Shown here piece by piece: positions 9,001 through 16,460 of a DNA stretch of 64,000 nt. Origin of the DNA: an uncultured Acetatifactor sp. (GTDB taxonomy: Bacteria > Bacillota > Clostridia > Lachnospirales > Lachnospiraceae); assembly GCF_910585425.1 (NCBI RefSeq), contig NZ_CAJUCP010000021.1, positions 1-64,000 of the forward strand, in the 5' to 3' direction. Under the pieces are notes generated by a model. That model did no database searches and was not told the origin of the DNA. It was given only the letters and a program-made list of their open reading frames with translations. Position 1 is the first letter of the stretch. Each line of letters starts with the position of its first letter. A program made the translations under genes and the position numbers.

Positions 9001-9974
9001 ACATGTCCAAGATCGAGAGCGGGAAGATGAAGCTGGAGGCGGACGATTTCGATATCTACGACATGCTGGATACCATAAAGGAGCTGGTAGCGCCTCAGGT
9101 AGCGGCAAAGGAGATCGACTTCGTGCAGGACATCCGGCTGGCCCATCAGTGGCTGTATGCGGATCGTATGCGGATCAGCCAGGTGCTGATCAACCTCCTG
9201 GGGAACGCGGTGAAGTTCACGCCGGTGAGGGGAAGGGTGACGCTGGAGGTCTGGGAGAAGGAGGCCGGGGAAGAAGGGATTTTGGTGTCCTTCGCGGTGC
9301 GGGATACGGGAATCGGCATCGCAAAGGAAGACAGGGACAGAGTCTTCCGCTCCTTTGAGCAGGCCTCCGGCAGGAATCCCTCCAAACAGCAGGGCACGGG
9401 CCTGGGCCTTTCCATCAGCAGCCGCCTGATCCAGATGATGGGCAGCGCGATTCGCCTGGACAGCGAGCCCGGGGAGGGCAGCACCTTCAGCTTCGCCATC
9501 CGGCTCGGGCTGGGGCAGAAGAGGCAGACGGAGGAGAGGCAGGAGGCGGTGTCCTTCGAGGGCTACCATATCCTGGTGGTGGAGGACAACGAGATTAATG
9601 CGGAGATTGCCCAGTGCCTGCTGGAGGAGCGGGGCTTCGCGGTGGACTGCGTCTACGACGGGGCCCAGGCCGTGGAGAGAATCCGCTCCACGAAGCCCGG
9701 TACCTATGACGCGATCCTGATGGACATCCTGATGCCGGTGATGGACGGCCTGGAGGCCACCCGCGCCATCCGGGCCATGGACCGGGAGGACTGCAGGACC
9801 ATACCCATCGTGGCCATGTCCGCCAATGCCTTTGACGATGATCTGAAGAAGTCCGTGGAATGCGGCATGAACGGCCATCTCTCCAAGCCGGTGGAGGTGG
9901 ATAAGCTGTACAGGACCCTGGACGGGATCGTCCGTGGAAAGGGCAGGGAAAAGCGCGGGGAACATGGAGAATAG
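6015..9974 (+). CDS. hybrid sensor histidine kinase with PAS, degenerate GGDEF and receiver domains
   Basis: 1319 residues. A first membrane helix (about 14-37) and a second (about 376-400) enclose a 340-residue extracellular sensor region of Cache-like character. Then come a PAS domain (about 455-575), a GGDEF-like domain (about 578-745) whose signature reads DGDEF instead of GGDEF, a GAF-like stretch (about 755-930), the HisKA helix with FLSRMSHEIRTPMNG (His 947), an HATPase domain with LINLLGNAVKFT and DTGIGI, and a C-terminal receiver with phosphoacceptor Asp near residue 1237 in LMDILMP. The diguanylate cyclase signature is altered, so c-di-GMP synthesis is doubtful. Start and upstream stop overlap by four bases, so the binding protein and kinase are translationally coupled. 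No separate response regulator gene follows; the output partner is unknown. Confidence 0.9.
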   Translation: MRGRRPSRKETNIFMIFLVPLIAIMLTQSLITIGTLVIKRVTGMMEESSVSMMNRLVENRKVILQNDMNQRWASIHEQEGVLDGILEGVLEDADLSLEGLLASEERKNELLELFFPECLDILQSHSTTGIFLVLTGTDMREPGEFSGFFVRDSDPDTNPANGTDLLLERGSKLLSRKWDIPLDTSWTTRFRMEGQGREAADNYFYEPWRAGTEHADADTADLGYWSLPFYLEKDGTDSYEMITYSVPLRHEGQVYGIIGVEISSRRLYDYFPVAELNDQQQSGYLLAVRDGDGLYRPMVGKGILSNLARSAGRGLELRGTRYGNLWQVGDVRLERQNVYAVACPLKLYGNNAPYEDTEWVLLGLDTEEDLFGMGRQLYLWLVVAILIGLLFGVLGIYLVVRHLTRPFQYLMQCISRGREGLLEFRPSNILEIDALYDVVKNLSEQQREAANILLEEKERYRVALESSKDVFFSYDVQKHELDIVNHETMSGLWDCREYKSGFVNPDCIHDADREEAVRVLQGMDDKAYMEFRLKWPSDSDYRWVAVSGKAVYDTDGMRRKLVGSIRNIQEQKEREAEQRRRNAMDGITGLYTFSAGLEQVEADRRAGHGSGVMADLLVGRLKEANEKNGIVFGDMVLEGLGDLIRGRCQAYTAQTGRRTVALRLDGDEFVIWLDQADRKEASEWIEGLLERAGADFDRERFDVAVCAGLVCGVKEHGTEALIRMAKLSGRQALSGLGRGYVFCEDIPERERQELPALQGREIISLDYGEDVGLVSIALNLFGKGANFPAQMTLMLRKIGRYYQAEAVLVSVLREDFSANYLEYQWRADGESPAGNVRKYREEDREAFRGWLGQEEVKWFSGEDSALELLQCFLGVAPGQYGAALPMYDNGSYMGNICILGLGQEQACDPERHQNLAELGRVIQSQMNQQQYDIASKAKSEFLSRMSHEIRTPMNGIIGMTEIALQQGQSQERIMDCLQKIQSSSGYLLGLINDILDMSKIESGKMKLEADDFDIYDMLDTIKELVAPQVAAKEIDFVQDIRLAHQWLYADRMRISQVLINLLGNAVKFTPVRGRVTLEVWEKEAGEEGILVSFAVRDTGIGIAKEDRDRVFRSFEQASGRNPSKQQGTGLGLSISSRLIQMMGSAIRLDSEPGEGSTFSFAIRLGLGQKRQTEERQEAVSFEGYHILVVEDNEINAEIAQCLLEERGFAVDCVYDGAQAVERIRSTKPGTYDAILMDILMPVMDGLEATRAIRAMDREDCRTIPIVAMSANAFDDDLKKSVECGMNGHLSKPVEVDKLYRTLDGIVRGKGREKRGEHGE

Positions 9975-9994
9975 GGAAAAGAAAAGCTGAAAGA

Positions 9995-10026
9995 TTCCGC
10001 CCGGAGGTGTCCGGGCGGATTTTTTT
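9995..10026 (+). terminator. Rho-independent terminator after the sensor kinase
   Basis: Stem TCCGCCCGG / CCGGGCGGA with a six-base loop, followed by seven T. It lies between the convergent kinase and GH99-like genes and overlaps the stop of the latter by two bases. Confidence 0.85.
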
Positions 10027-11143
10027 ACAGGGAGCTCTCAGGGGCTGCGAACACTTCCCGGATGGCCTCCAGATAGCCGTATCCGTACAGGTCGTCGGGC
10101 TCCAGATAGCTGGTCTCCGTCCACTCGTTCCAACTGTTGACCGTGATCAGGGGCGGCTGTCCGGGATGTGCGTCGGCGTAGGCCTTTGCCATCAGCAGGG
10201 CCTGCCTCACCGCCTCCGGGGTATTGTTCTTTACGATGCCCTCCCGCATGCCGGTGAACCGCGGATTGTTGTCCCAGCCTATGGAGACGTGGGGGAAGTA
10301 GGGGATGTCCCACTGGCTTTCCAGCCGCGCCCACTCTGCCTTCACATCCGTGAGGATCTCCCCGTAGTCTCTGTCGATATCGGTGAAATGGACGAACTGG
10401 TAGTGGCTGATGCTGGAGAAGCCAAGCAGGCTTCCTATGCCGCTGTAGCTTCCCCTGTCCCCGGAGTCCACGCCGGACAGGTCCGGCACCCGGCCATATA
10501 CGGTGAGCTGCAGGTGCAGATCCGGGAACCCGGCCCGGACGGTCTCCGCCCGGAACCATTTCAGGGCCTGCGCCGTCTCCTCCATGCCGCCCAGGCCCTC
10601 CACCAGATTGCGCAGGTCGTAGATCTGGAACACCGGCGCACCGTCGATGCAGTAGTAGTTGGGCTGGCTGAAATACCGGTCTATGACCCGGCGGCAGGCC
10701 CGTTGGAATCCCTGCCTGTCCGTGGCGCCCTTCCAGATGACATTCTTCTGATCCTGGGACAGGCGCTTGTCCCAGAGGTTGTTGGCGTCATGGTTGGCCC
10801 ACATCAGGTAGAATTTCATGCGGTCACGGTTCCTGGCCTTCAGAAAGCCATCGTTCAGGCAATTCTCCAGAAACGGTCTGTCGTCATACCAGTACCAGTC
10901 GTAGATGAATACATTCACCCCGTGGTCGGCCGCGGCCGCGATCTCCATCTCCATCACATAGGGGTCGGCCTCGTTCACGTATCCCCAGAGGGGCTTCCTG
11001 GGCCAGCTATGGCCGGGGAATTTCGGCACGGCGTCCTTCACCGACTGCCATTCTCCCATGCCCTGGGGCCAGAACATCCGGGTGCGGGGCTCGTCGCCGG
11101 TGTAGGCCGGCCATATGTAGGCGGCTATGTCGTAGGTTTTCAT
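10025..11143 (-). CDS. GH99/WbsX-like glycoside-active enzyme
   Basis: 372 residues, with no signal peptide, so probably cytoplasmic. ATG at 11143 follows AGGAAACC. The sequence has the hallmarks of the GH99-like/WbsX family: an opening AAYIWPAYTGDEP, then HGVNVFIYDWYWY near residue 95, MKFYLMWANHDANN near residue 150 and the C-terminal TVNSWNEWTETSYLEPD near residue 340, where the acidic residues are likely active-site ones. GH99 enzymes act on alpha-mannosides, and WbsX-type members occur in polysaccharide loci. Here the gene is the last in an LplABC-type uptake operon, 67 bases after the permease. A role in cutting an imported oligosaccharide is therefore more likely than polymer synthesis. 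Substrate is not determinable. Confidence 0.8.
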   Translation of the reverse strand: MKTYDIAAYIWPAYTGDEPRTRMFWPQGMGEWQSVKDAVPKFPGHSWPRKPLWGYVNEADPYVMEMEIAAAADHGVNVFIYDWYWYDDRPFLENCLNDGFLKARNRDRMKFYLMWANHDANNLWDKRLSQDQKNVIWKGATDRQGFQRACRRVIDRYFSQPNYYCIDGAPVFQIYDLRNLVEGLGGMEETAQALKWFRAETVRAGFPDLHLQLTVYGRVPDLSGVDSGDRGSYSGIGSLLGFSSISHYQFVHFTDIDRDYGEILTDVKAEWARLESQWDIPYFPHVSIGWDNNPRFTGMREGIVKNNTPEAVRQALLMAKAYADAHPGQPPLITVNSWNEWTETSYLEPDDLYGYGYLEAIREVFAAPESSL

Positions 11144-11210
11144 AAAAATGGTTTCCTTTCTTTTTTCATGCCCGTCCGGTGCCTGCGGGCAGCCTTTGCG
11201 ATTGTTTCAT

Positions 11211-12134
11211 TCAGCCTTTGACGCTGCCCACGGTCAACCCCTTCATGAAATATTTCTGCACGAAAGGATAGACGGCCAAAATGGGTGCGGCCGCGATGAA
11301 TATCTGGGCCGACTTCAGCGTGCGGTCTGATACGGTGCTCATCATCTCCAGGGTCTCCTTGCTGGCGGTGGCCAGCAGGGCGGTGTCGCGGACGACGATG
11401 ATGCTCTGCAGATAGGTCTGCAGCGGATAATTGGCCGGATCCGTCATGTAGATCATGCCCGCGAACCATTCGTTCCAGTGGCCCACCACGGTGAACAGGG
11501 TGATGGTGGCCAGGGAGGGCAGGGACAGGGGCAGATAGAGCTGAGCCAGGATGCGCAGGTGCCCGGCGCCGTCCATCATGGCCGATTCCTGGATTTCCTT
11601 CGGAATCTGCTTGAAGAAGTTCATCAATATGATGACGTTGAACACGGGCACGGCTCCGGGCAAAATCAGCGCCCAGACCGTGTTCATGAGCTTTAGCTGA
11701 TTCACCACCATGAACTGGGGGATAAGGCCGCCTGAAAAAATCATAGTGATGAACATGAACCAGGCATAGATATTTCTGCCTTTCAGCTCCCTGGAGCTTT
11801 TGGACAGCGGGTATGCTGTCAGGACCGTGCAGGTCATATTTATGACGAGGCCCAGAATCACGCGCTCCACAGAAGTCAGGAATGAGGTGAGGAACTGGGG
11901 CTTCGTGAGAGCGTATTTATAGGACTGCAGATTGAACTCCAGCGGAACCAGGCCTACCAGCCCGGCGCTGGCCTTTGCGGAGCTGGAAAACGAGATGGCC
12001 AGGACATTGATGATGGGCAGCAGGCAGACGATGGCGGCTGTCCCGAGGAAGACGTAATTGAAGATATCGAAAACCAGGCTGCCGTTCCGGACACGCTTGC
12101 TGTCGTATTTTTGTTTTTTTCTCTTATCTTGCAT
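11211..12134 (-). CDS. carbohydrate ABC transporter permease, LplC type
   Basis: 307 residues from ATG at 12134, chosen because AGGAGG lies seven bases upstream; the TTG two codons earlier lacks that spacing. Six membrane segments are visible, beginning LVFDIFNYVFLGTAAIVCLL. The EAA loop region is near residues 195-225 (IPKEIQESAMMDGAGHLRIL), where the inner membrane domain contacts its ATPase. It is the second permease of a type I sugar importer and lies 11 bases after the first. No ATPase gene is present in the operon; such Firmicutes importers often share a genome-wide MsmX-like ATPase. Confidence 0.92.
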   Translation of the reverse strand: MQDKRKKQKYDSKRVRNGSLVFDIFNYVFLGTAAIVCLLPIINVLAISFSSSAKASAGLVGLVPLEFNLQSYKYALTKPQFLTSFLTSVERVILGLVINMTCTVLTAYPLSKSSRELKGRNIYAWFMFITMIFSGGLIPQFMVVNQLKLMNTVWALILPGAVPVFNVIILMNFFKQIPKEIQESAMMDGAGHLRILAQLYLPLSLPSLATITLFTVVGHWNEWFAGMIYMTDPANYPLQTYLQSIIVVRDTALLATASKETLEMMSTVSDRTLKSAQIFIAAAPILAVYPFVQKYFMKGLTVGSVKG

Positions 12135-12145
12135 GGACAAACCTC

Positions 12146-13096
12146 CTAGAATACCCGGTAATCGGCGAATTTATAGGCAAGCGTGTATCCGATGGAAATG
12201 AACGCGAAGGAGACCACTGATTTGAACAGCCCCATGGCGCTGGCGATGCCGTATTGGTTGTTCTGGAGGCCGATGCGGTAGACAAAGGTGTCTATGATAT
12301 CCCCGGTGCTCATGACGCTTGGGTTGTACAGGTTCAGAATCTGGTCGAAGCCTGCGTTCAGGATATTTCCAAGGCTCAGGGTGGCCATCAGCACGACGAT
12401 CGGCGTGATGCCGGGCAATGTCACATACCGCACCTGCTTTAAGCGGTTGGCCCCGTCGATTTTGGCGGCGTCGTACAGCTCCATGTCGATGGAGGTGATT
12501 GCCGCAAGGTACACGATGGTCCCGTATCCGAAGCCCTTCCACACATCCGAGACGATCAGCACCCAGGGGAACGCGTCTTCATTGCCCAGGAAAAAGACCG
12601 GCTCTATGCCGAACCTTCCCAGGACCTGGTTCACGATGCCCGTGGACGGGGACAGGATATCGATCAGAATCCCGCTTAAGACGATCCAGGACAGAAAGTA
12701 GGGGATGTAGATCAGGGTCTGTATGCTCCGCTTATACCCGCTGTGCTTTACCAGGTCCAGCAGAATGGCGAAGAGGATCGGCACCACCAGGCCCAGCAGC
12801 ATCTTCATGAAAGCGATGAAGACAGTGTTGTATAATATCTGGCCGGTATTCGGCATCCTGAATACATATTTAAAATTGTCCAGCCCCACCCAGGGGGAGC
12901 GGAAAAATCCGAGGCGGGGATTGTAACGTTCAAAAGCTATCAGAATTCCGGACATCGGATAATACGAAAATACCAGCAGAAGGATGACCATGGGCAGCAG
13001 CATCAGGTGGAGCACCCATTGACGCTTGAAGCCCGCGGAAAAACGCTTCCGGAAGCTGTCGGTTCCGGAAGACGGCTTCGCTTTTTTGCCATTCAT
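12146..13096 (-). CDS. sugar ABC transporter permease, LplB type
   Basis: 316 residues; ATG at 13096 follows AAAGGAGCGATTGC. The N-terminus is basic and Ser-rich, followed by six membrane helices starting at WVLHLMLLPMVILLLVFSYY. The EAA-type loop reads MELYDAAKIDGANRLKQVRY near residues 205-225. It pairs with the LplC-type permease to form the transmembrane channel of a sugar importer. It sits between the binding protein gene (66 bases upstream) and the second permease (11 bases downstream). The substrate is probably a complex oligosaccharide, as for other LplABC-like systems, but is not defined. Confidence 0.92.
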   Translation of the reverse strand: MNGKKAKPSSGTDSFRKRFSAGFKRQWVLHLMLLPMVILLLVFSYYPMSGILIAFERYNPRLGFFRSPWVGLDNFKYVFRMPNTGQILYNTVFIAFMKMLLGLVVPILFAILLDLVKHSGYKRSIQTLIYIPYFLSWIVLSGILIDILSPSTGIVNQVLGRFGIEPVFFLGNEDAFPWVLIVSDVWKGFGYGTIVYLAAITSIDMELYDAAKIDGANRLKQVRYVTLPGITPIVVLMATLSLGNILNAGFDQILNLYNPSVMSTGDIIDTFVYRIGLQNNQYGIASAMGLFKSVVSFAFISIGYTLAYKFADYRVF

Positions 13097-13162
13097 GCAA
13101 TCGCTCCTTTCTCATATGGGAACGCGGGAGAAACAGGCGCCTGTTCCTCCCCGCGCATCCGT

Positions 13163-14911
13163 TTATCTGCCGATCAGCTCGTTCACTTCCCGGGTGATCT
13201 GCTCTCCGCCCAGGGAGGCCCACTGGGCTGCAAAATCATCGAAGCTGTCTACAGGAGTGTCGCCGGTTATCATCTTGGTATAGTTTTCTCTGATCAACTG
13301 GTCCAGAATCACGTTGTAGGCCGCCATGCCCTCCGTATTGCCCAGAGTGTACAGGTTCTGGAGCCTCTGGTTGTTCTGCTCATAGCTTTCCACAACGGAG
13401 AACGCGCCTTCGGGGCCGCTCCAGATATATGTTGCGTAGTAGGAGGGGTTGTTCTCCGGGTCGTTCATGTATGCCTCTACCTGCCCGGCGTTATCGGATA
13501 CCCAGGAATTCTCCAGCTGGGATTCATCCCCTTCCAGGTAGGCCTTCACTCCTCTATGGATATAAAGATTCTGCTGTGGGTAGAATGATTTCACGATTGC
13601 CCATTCAAAGGCCCACTCCGGATGTTCCATGGCAGTGGAGGAGGTAGTATGGAAAGTGGAATCGTAATCAGGAGACAGCGCGCAGTCCTTCTGGTAATAG
13701 TAGTTGTAGAGATCCATCACCGCTTCGGGGTGCTCGCAGTCGATGCTTATCACATAGTACGCGTTTGCGCTGCCGCCTACCATGACCTGGGGCAGAGCTC
13801 CGTCCAGACCAGGAATCGGATAGGGCATCCAGTCCGCGTCCGGATTCAGGTTCCTGGCATCCGGGAAGGGCCAGAAAGCATTGCCGTGGGAACCGAAGGT
13901 GATGCCCACTTTTCCAGCCACCACATCCTCGGACACCTTGCCGGTATCCTTGGCGATGAACTCCTGATCGATGATGCCTGACTCATACCATCTGTGCACG
14001 GTCTCCAGTACGCTCTTCATTTCCGGCTGGACCAGGCCGAAAGCAGCCTTGCCGTCCTTCTCCACCCAACCGTTGTGCGCGCCGAAGATTTCCATGATGC
14101 CGGTCAGGTCGCAGAATGCATTGCCGTAGACATCGCTGGAGAGCGCGATGCCATAGGTGTCGTCCTGTCCGTTTCCATCCGGGTCTTCCGAGACGAAGGC
14201 CTGGGCCAGGGCTTCCAGCTCTGCCAGAGTGGTGGGAGCTTCCTTGCCCAGCTTCTCCATCCAGTCCCTGCGGATCCACATAATCGGAACATTGTCATGA
14301 TTGCCGCTTACGCTGGGGAGCGCATACAGGCCGCCGTTCATCTTGCACTGCTCCAGTGCGGTATAATCGTCAGCTTCCATCATCTCTCTGGTGAAGTCGC
14401 TGGCATTCTGCTCGAACAGGTCGGTGAGCTCCATGACCATGCCGTTGTCCACCAGAGTCTTGAGCTGCGAGCTGCTCACGTTGAACACATCCGGGATATC
14501 GCCGGCGGATATCTGGGCGTTCAGCTTATCCTGATACTGGGTGCCCGGTACGGACCACAGATTCTCCACATGGATGCCCAAATCCTTTTCATAGCCGTTG
14601 TACCAGCTATTGTTGGTCTGTACATCGTCTTTTACGCCGATGTACTGCTGCATGGCATCCGACAGGCTCACCACGGTGGTGATGGTGATGAGGCTGCCAT
14701 TGTCTGCAGCCTGGTCATTCGCGGCGCTTTCGGAAGATTCCTCCGAAGGCTTCTCATCTGACTGGCCAGAGGCCGTGCCCTCGGCCGCGCTTTCCTGCTG
14801 GCTGCCGGATGGATCCGAAGAGGCGTCCCCGCCGCCGGAACCGCATGCGCTGGTGAAAAACGCAGCGGCACAGACGATGGATAAAAGTTTCAGCGTTCTT
14901 TTCTTTGCCAT
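13163..14911 (-). CDS. extracellular solute-binding lipoprotein, LplA type
   Basis: 582 residues from ATG at 14911, preceded by AGGAGGACTTATT; the longer open frame has no ribosome site. A signal peptide ends in a lipobox-like TSACGSGGG with Cys near residue 23, followed by a Ser/Glu/Gln-rich linker of about 60 residues that would hold the protein away from the membrane. The body belongs to the large (over 500 residue) oligosaccharide-binding proteins of the LplA group. It delivers the substrate to the two permeases encoded directly downstream. The divergence from the AraC gene, also on this strand and immediately upstream, suggests substrate-responsive control. Confidence 0.9.
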   Translation of the reverse strand: MAKKRTLKLLSIVCAAAFFTSACGSGGGDASSDPSGSQQESAAEGTASGQSDEKPSEESSESAANDQAADNGSLITITTVVSLSDAMQQYIGVKDDVQTNNSWYNGYEKDLGIHVENLWSVPGTQYQDKLNAQISAGDIPDVFNVSSSQLKTLVDNGMVMELTDLFEQNASDFTREMMEADDYTALEQCKMNGGLYALPSVSGNHDNVPIMWIRRDWMEKLGKEAPTTLAELEALAQAFVSEDPDGNGQDDTYGIALSSDVYGNAFCDLTGIMEIFGAHNGWVEKDGKAAFGLVQPEMKSVLETVHRWYESGIIDQEFIAKDTGKVSEDVVAGKVGITFGSHGNAFWPFPDARNLNPDADWMPYPIPGLDGALPQVMVGGSANAYYVISIDCEHPEAVMDLYNYYYQKDCALSPDYDSTFHTTSSTAMEHPEWAFEWAIVKSFYPQQNLYIHRGVKAYLEGDESQLENSWVSDNAGQVEAYMNDPENNPSYYATYIWSGPEGAFSVVESYEQNNQRLQNLYTLGNTEGMAAYNVILDQLIRENYTKMITGDTPVDSFDDFAAQWASLGGEQITREVNELIGR

Positions 14912-14957
14912 AATAAGTCCTCCTGACTTCGTCTGCTGATTTACAGTTGTCAAGAGG

Positions 14958-14986
14958 ATTATAGTACCTATTTTGTAAAAATGCCA
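14958..14986 (-). promoter_or_regulatory. promoter of the LplABC-GH99 operon
   Basis: On the minus strand a perfect TATAAT (14958-14963) lies 47 bases upstream of the binding protein ATG. The hexamer 17 bases further upstream is poor (TGGCAT, 14981-14986), as expected for a promoter that needs an activator such as the AraC protein encoded next door. Confidence 0.6.
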
Positions 14987-15028
14987 TGTACAAAAAGGGC
15001 GATAATTTGTACTTTTAGACAAAAGAGC

Positions 15029-15940
15029 TTACTTTATACATGTATCCGCATACTTTTTGGGCGATATGCCCACTTTCCGCTTGAACAGCTTGCTGAAATA
15101 GAAGACGTCATCGTAGCCGAGCATATATGCCACTTCGCTTACATTGTACCGCCCGGTCTGGAGCAGCTCCTTGCCCTTCTGAATCCGGCATTCGATGGCA
15201 TAGGCCTTGGGCGTCCTGGACATGACGCTCTTGAAGATGGCGCGGAACTTCTGGGGCGGCATGCCGTATTCCAGGGCGATCTGAGCCATGTCCATGCGCT
15301 CCTCCTGGCTGTTCATCAGGCTCTGGAGGTAGCGGTTCACCACTTCCGCGCCGTCCAGGCCGTTGCTCTCAGGGGGATTGTGGACCTCCTGTATGACCAT
15401 GTATATCAGCTCGTAGAACAGGGACTTCACCAGGATTTCATGGCCGAAGCACTGGCTCTGGAACCGGGCCAGCAGCCTGGCGAACAGCTCCCGGAACCGG
15501 GCATGGTCATGTATCAGTATCTTGGTGGGGAAGGAGATGCCGTTGAGGGAATAGACAGTTCTCCCCGCAAGCTTTTTGTCCACGGGCATCTCGATCAGGT
15601 CTGCCTTGACCAGTCCCAGATTCTCCGGAATATAGACATCCTCGTTGAAGGATTCGGAATCATCGTAGAAGAAATCGAAGTGGACGCCATAGTACCAGCA
15701 GTGCTGCCCGGGCGTTATCTTCAGCCGGTTCTTCAGGAAAGGGGGGATGATGCACAGCTCGTTTTCCCGGAATTCGATATCCTGGTCTTCAAAGGACAAT
15801 GTGATGGAGCCGCTGTCCACGAAGAAGAGGAAGTTGTCGTACAAAATGCGCCAGGGGAGATAATAGTTGACGTCTCCTTCTATATATTGGACATATCTCA
15901 CATAGAGGTTCATTTCGTTGAAATTGATGGTGTGTTCCAT
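15029..15940 (-). CDS. AraC-family transcriptional regulator of the sugar operon
   Basis: 303 residues from ATG at 15940, chosen because GGAGG is six bases upstream; earlier in-frame starts lack this. The N-terminal 150 residues form a cupin-like ligand domain (ITLSFEDQDIEFRENELCII). The C-terminal 100 residues contain the two helix-turn-helix units of AraC proteins, including IALEYGMPPQKFRAIFK and VSEVAYMLGYDDVFYFSKLF. It lies 117 bases upstream of the LplA-type gene on the same strand, and that gene's promoter has a perfect -10 and weak -35. It probably activates the operon in response to an imported sugar. Confidence 0.88.
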   Translation of the reverse strand: MEHTINFNEMNLYVRYVQYIEGDVNYYLPWRILYDNFLFFVDSGSITLSFEDQDIEFRENELCIIPPFLKNRLKITPGQHCWYYGVHFDFFYDDSESFNEDVYIPENLGLVKADLIEMPVDKKLAGRTVYSLNGISFPTKILIHDHARFRELFARLLARFQSQCFGHEILVKSLFYELIYMVIQEVHNPPESNGLDGAEVVNRYLQSLMNSQEERMDMAQIALEYGMPPQKFRAIFKSVMSRTPKAYAIECRIQKGKELLQTGRYNVSEVAYMLGYDDVFYFSKLFKRKVGISPKKYADTCIK

Positions 15941-16114
15941 GGGGGCCTCCTTCCGCCGGTCTGTGACGCCGGTTTTGTTATCCATAATTGTATTATACTG
16001 TTTTCTGCTGCTTGCACAAGTGGTTTCTGCTGGGCAGGGAAAGTGGGTCATTGGGATTGGCGGTGGTTTAAGGCCTGGGAGGAGGGGATTTAGGAGGTTC
16101 TTATATAAAAAAAG

Positions 16115-16142
16115 TTCGCCTTACTGGCTTGTAAGGCGAACA
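16115..16142. repeat. 28-bp inverted repeat, left copy (also a hairpin)
   Basis: GTTCGCCTTAC, a six-base TGGCTT centre, then GTAAGGCGAAC: an 11-bp perfect stem. A seven-A run precedes it, so on the minus strand it would also work as a terminator with a T tail. Its reverse complement recurs at 16353-16380 with one mismatch. Confidence 0.85.
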
Positions 16143-16352
16143 TTCTTATTACTTCTAACATTTTATACCTTATATGGGTGCAGTGCAAGCTTATTTTCAT
16201 TTTTGTCAATATCTTCTAAATTCCATCGGATTTCCAGATTTTTTTTATATATTCTGTCGGGAAATATTTGCTGAATTATCGTAGTTTTCTTGCAGCAACA
16301 ATTTTCAGAGCATTCCTGAAACAGGTTTCTCGGAGCCGGCAGGACCCAAAAA

Positions 16353-16380
16353 GTTCGCCTTACAAGCCAGTAAGACGAAC
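16353..16380. repeat. 28-bp inverted repeat, right copy (also a hairpin)
   Basis: GTTCGCCTTAC, centre AAGCCA, then GTAAGACGAAC. It is the reverse complement of the left copy except for one base, and its six-base centre is in the opposite orientation. Five A precede it. Confidence 0.85.
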
Positions 16381-16460
16381 CTTCATGACATGTGCCATGG
16401 CCGCTTGGGGAATGGCTCCATGGTCTTGCTGCCATGGATGGGAACAGGCTGATGTGATGG

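Larger units (their letters stand above)
16115..16380. other. 266-bp segment bounded by inverted repeats, possible invertible element
   Basis: The 210 bases between the repeats are AT-rich compared with the flanking genes and hold no convincing gene. On the minus strand a weak promoter-like arrangement, TTGCAC then a 15-base spacer and TATAAA, reads out through the left repeat toward the AraC gene; TTGACA also occurs upstream of it. If the segment flipped, it would point to the AbiEi-like gene. No recombinase gene is nearby. The remaining part of the 15941-16460 gap (15941-16114 and 16381-16460) shows nothing else I can support. Confidence 0.4.

Noticed and set aside
6858..9965. Long minus-strand open frame of 1035 codons opposite the sensor kinase gene
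   Set aside because: It is a shadow of a high-GC gene: its translation is His/Pro/Leu/Gln-rich without domain motifs, while the plus strand gives a complete kinase with all signatures.
13994..14761. Plus-strand frame of 255 codons opposite the LplA-type gene
   Set aside because: Shadow of the lipoprotein gene, with no ribosome site or motif.
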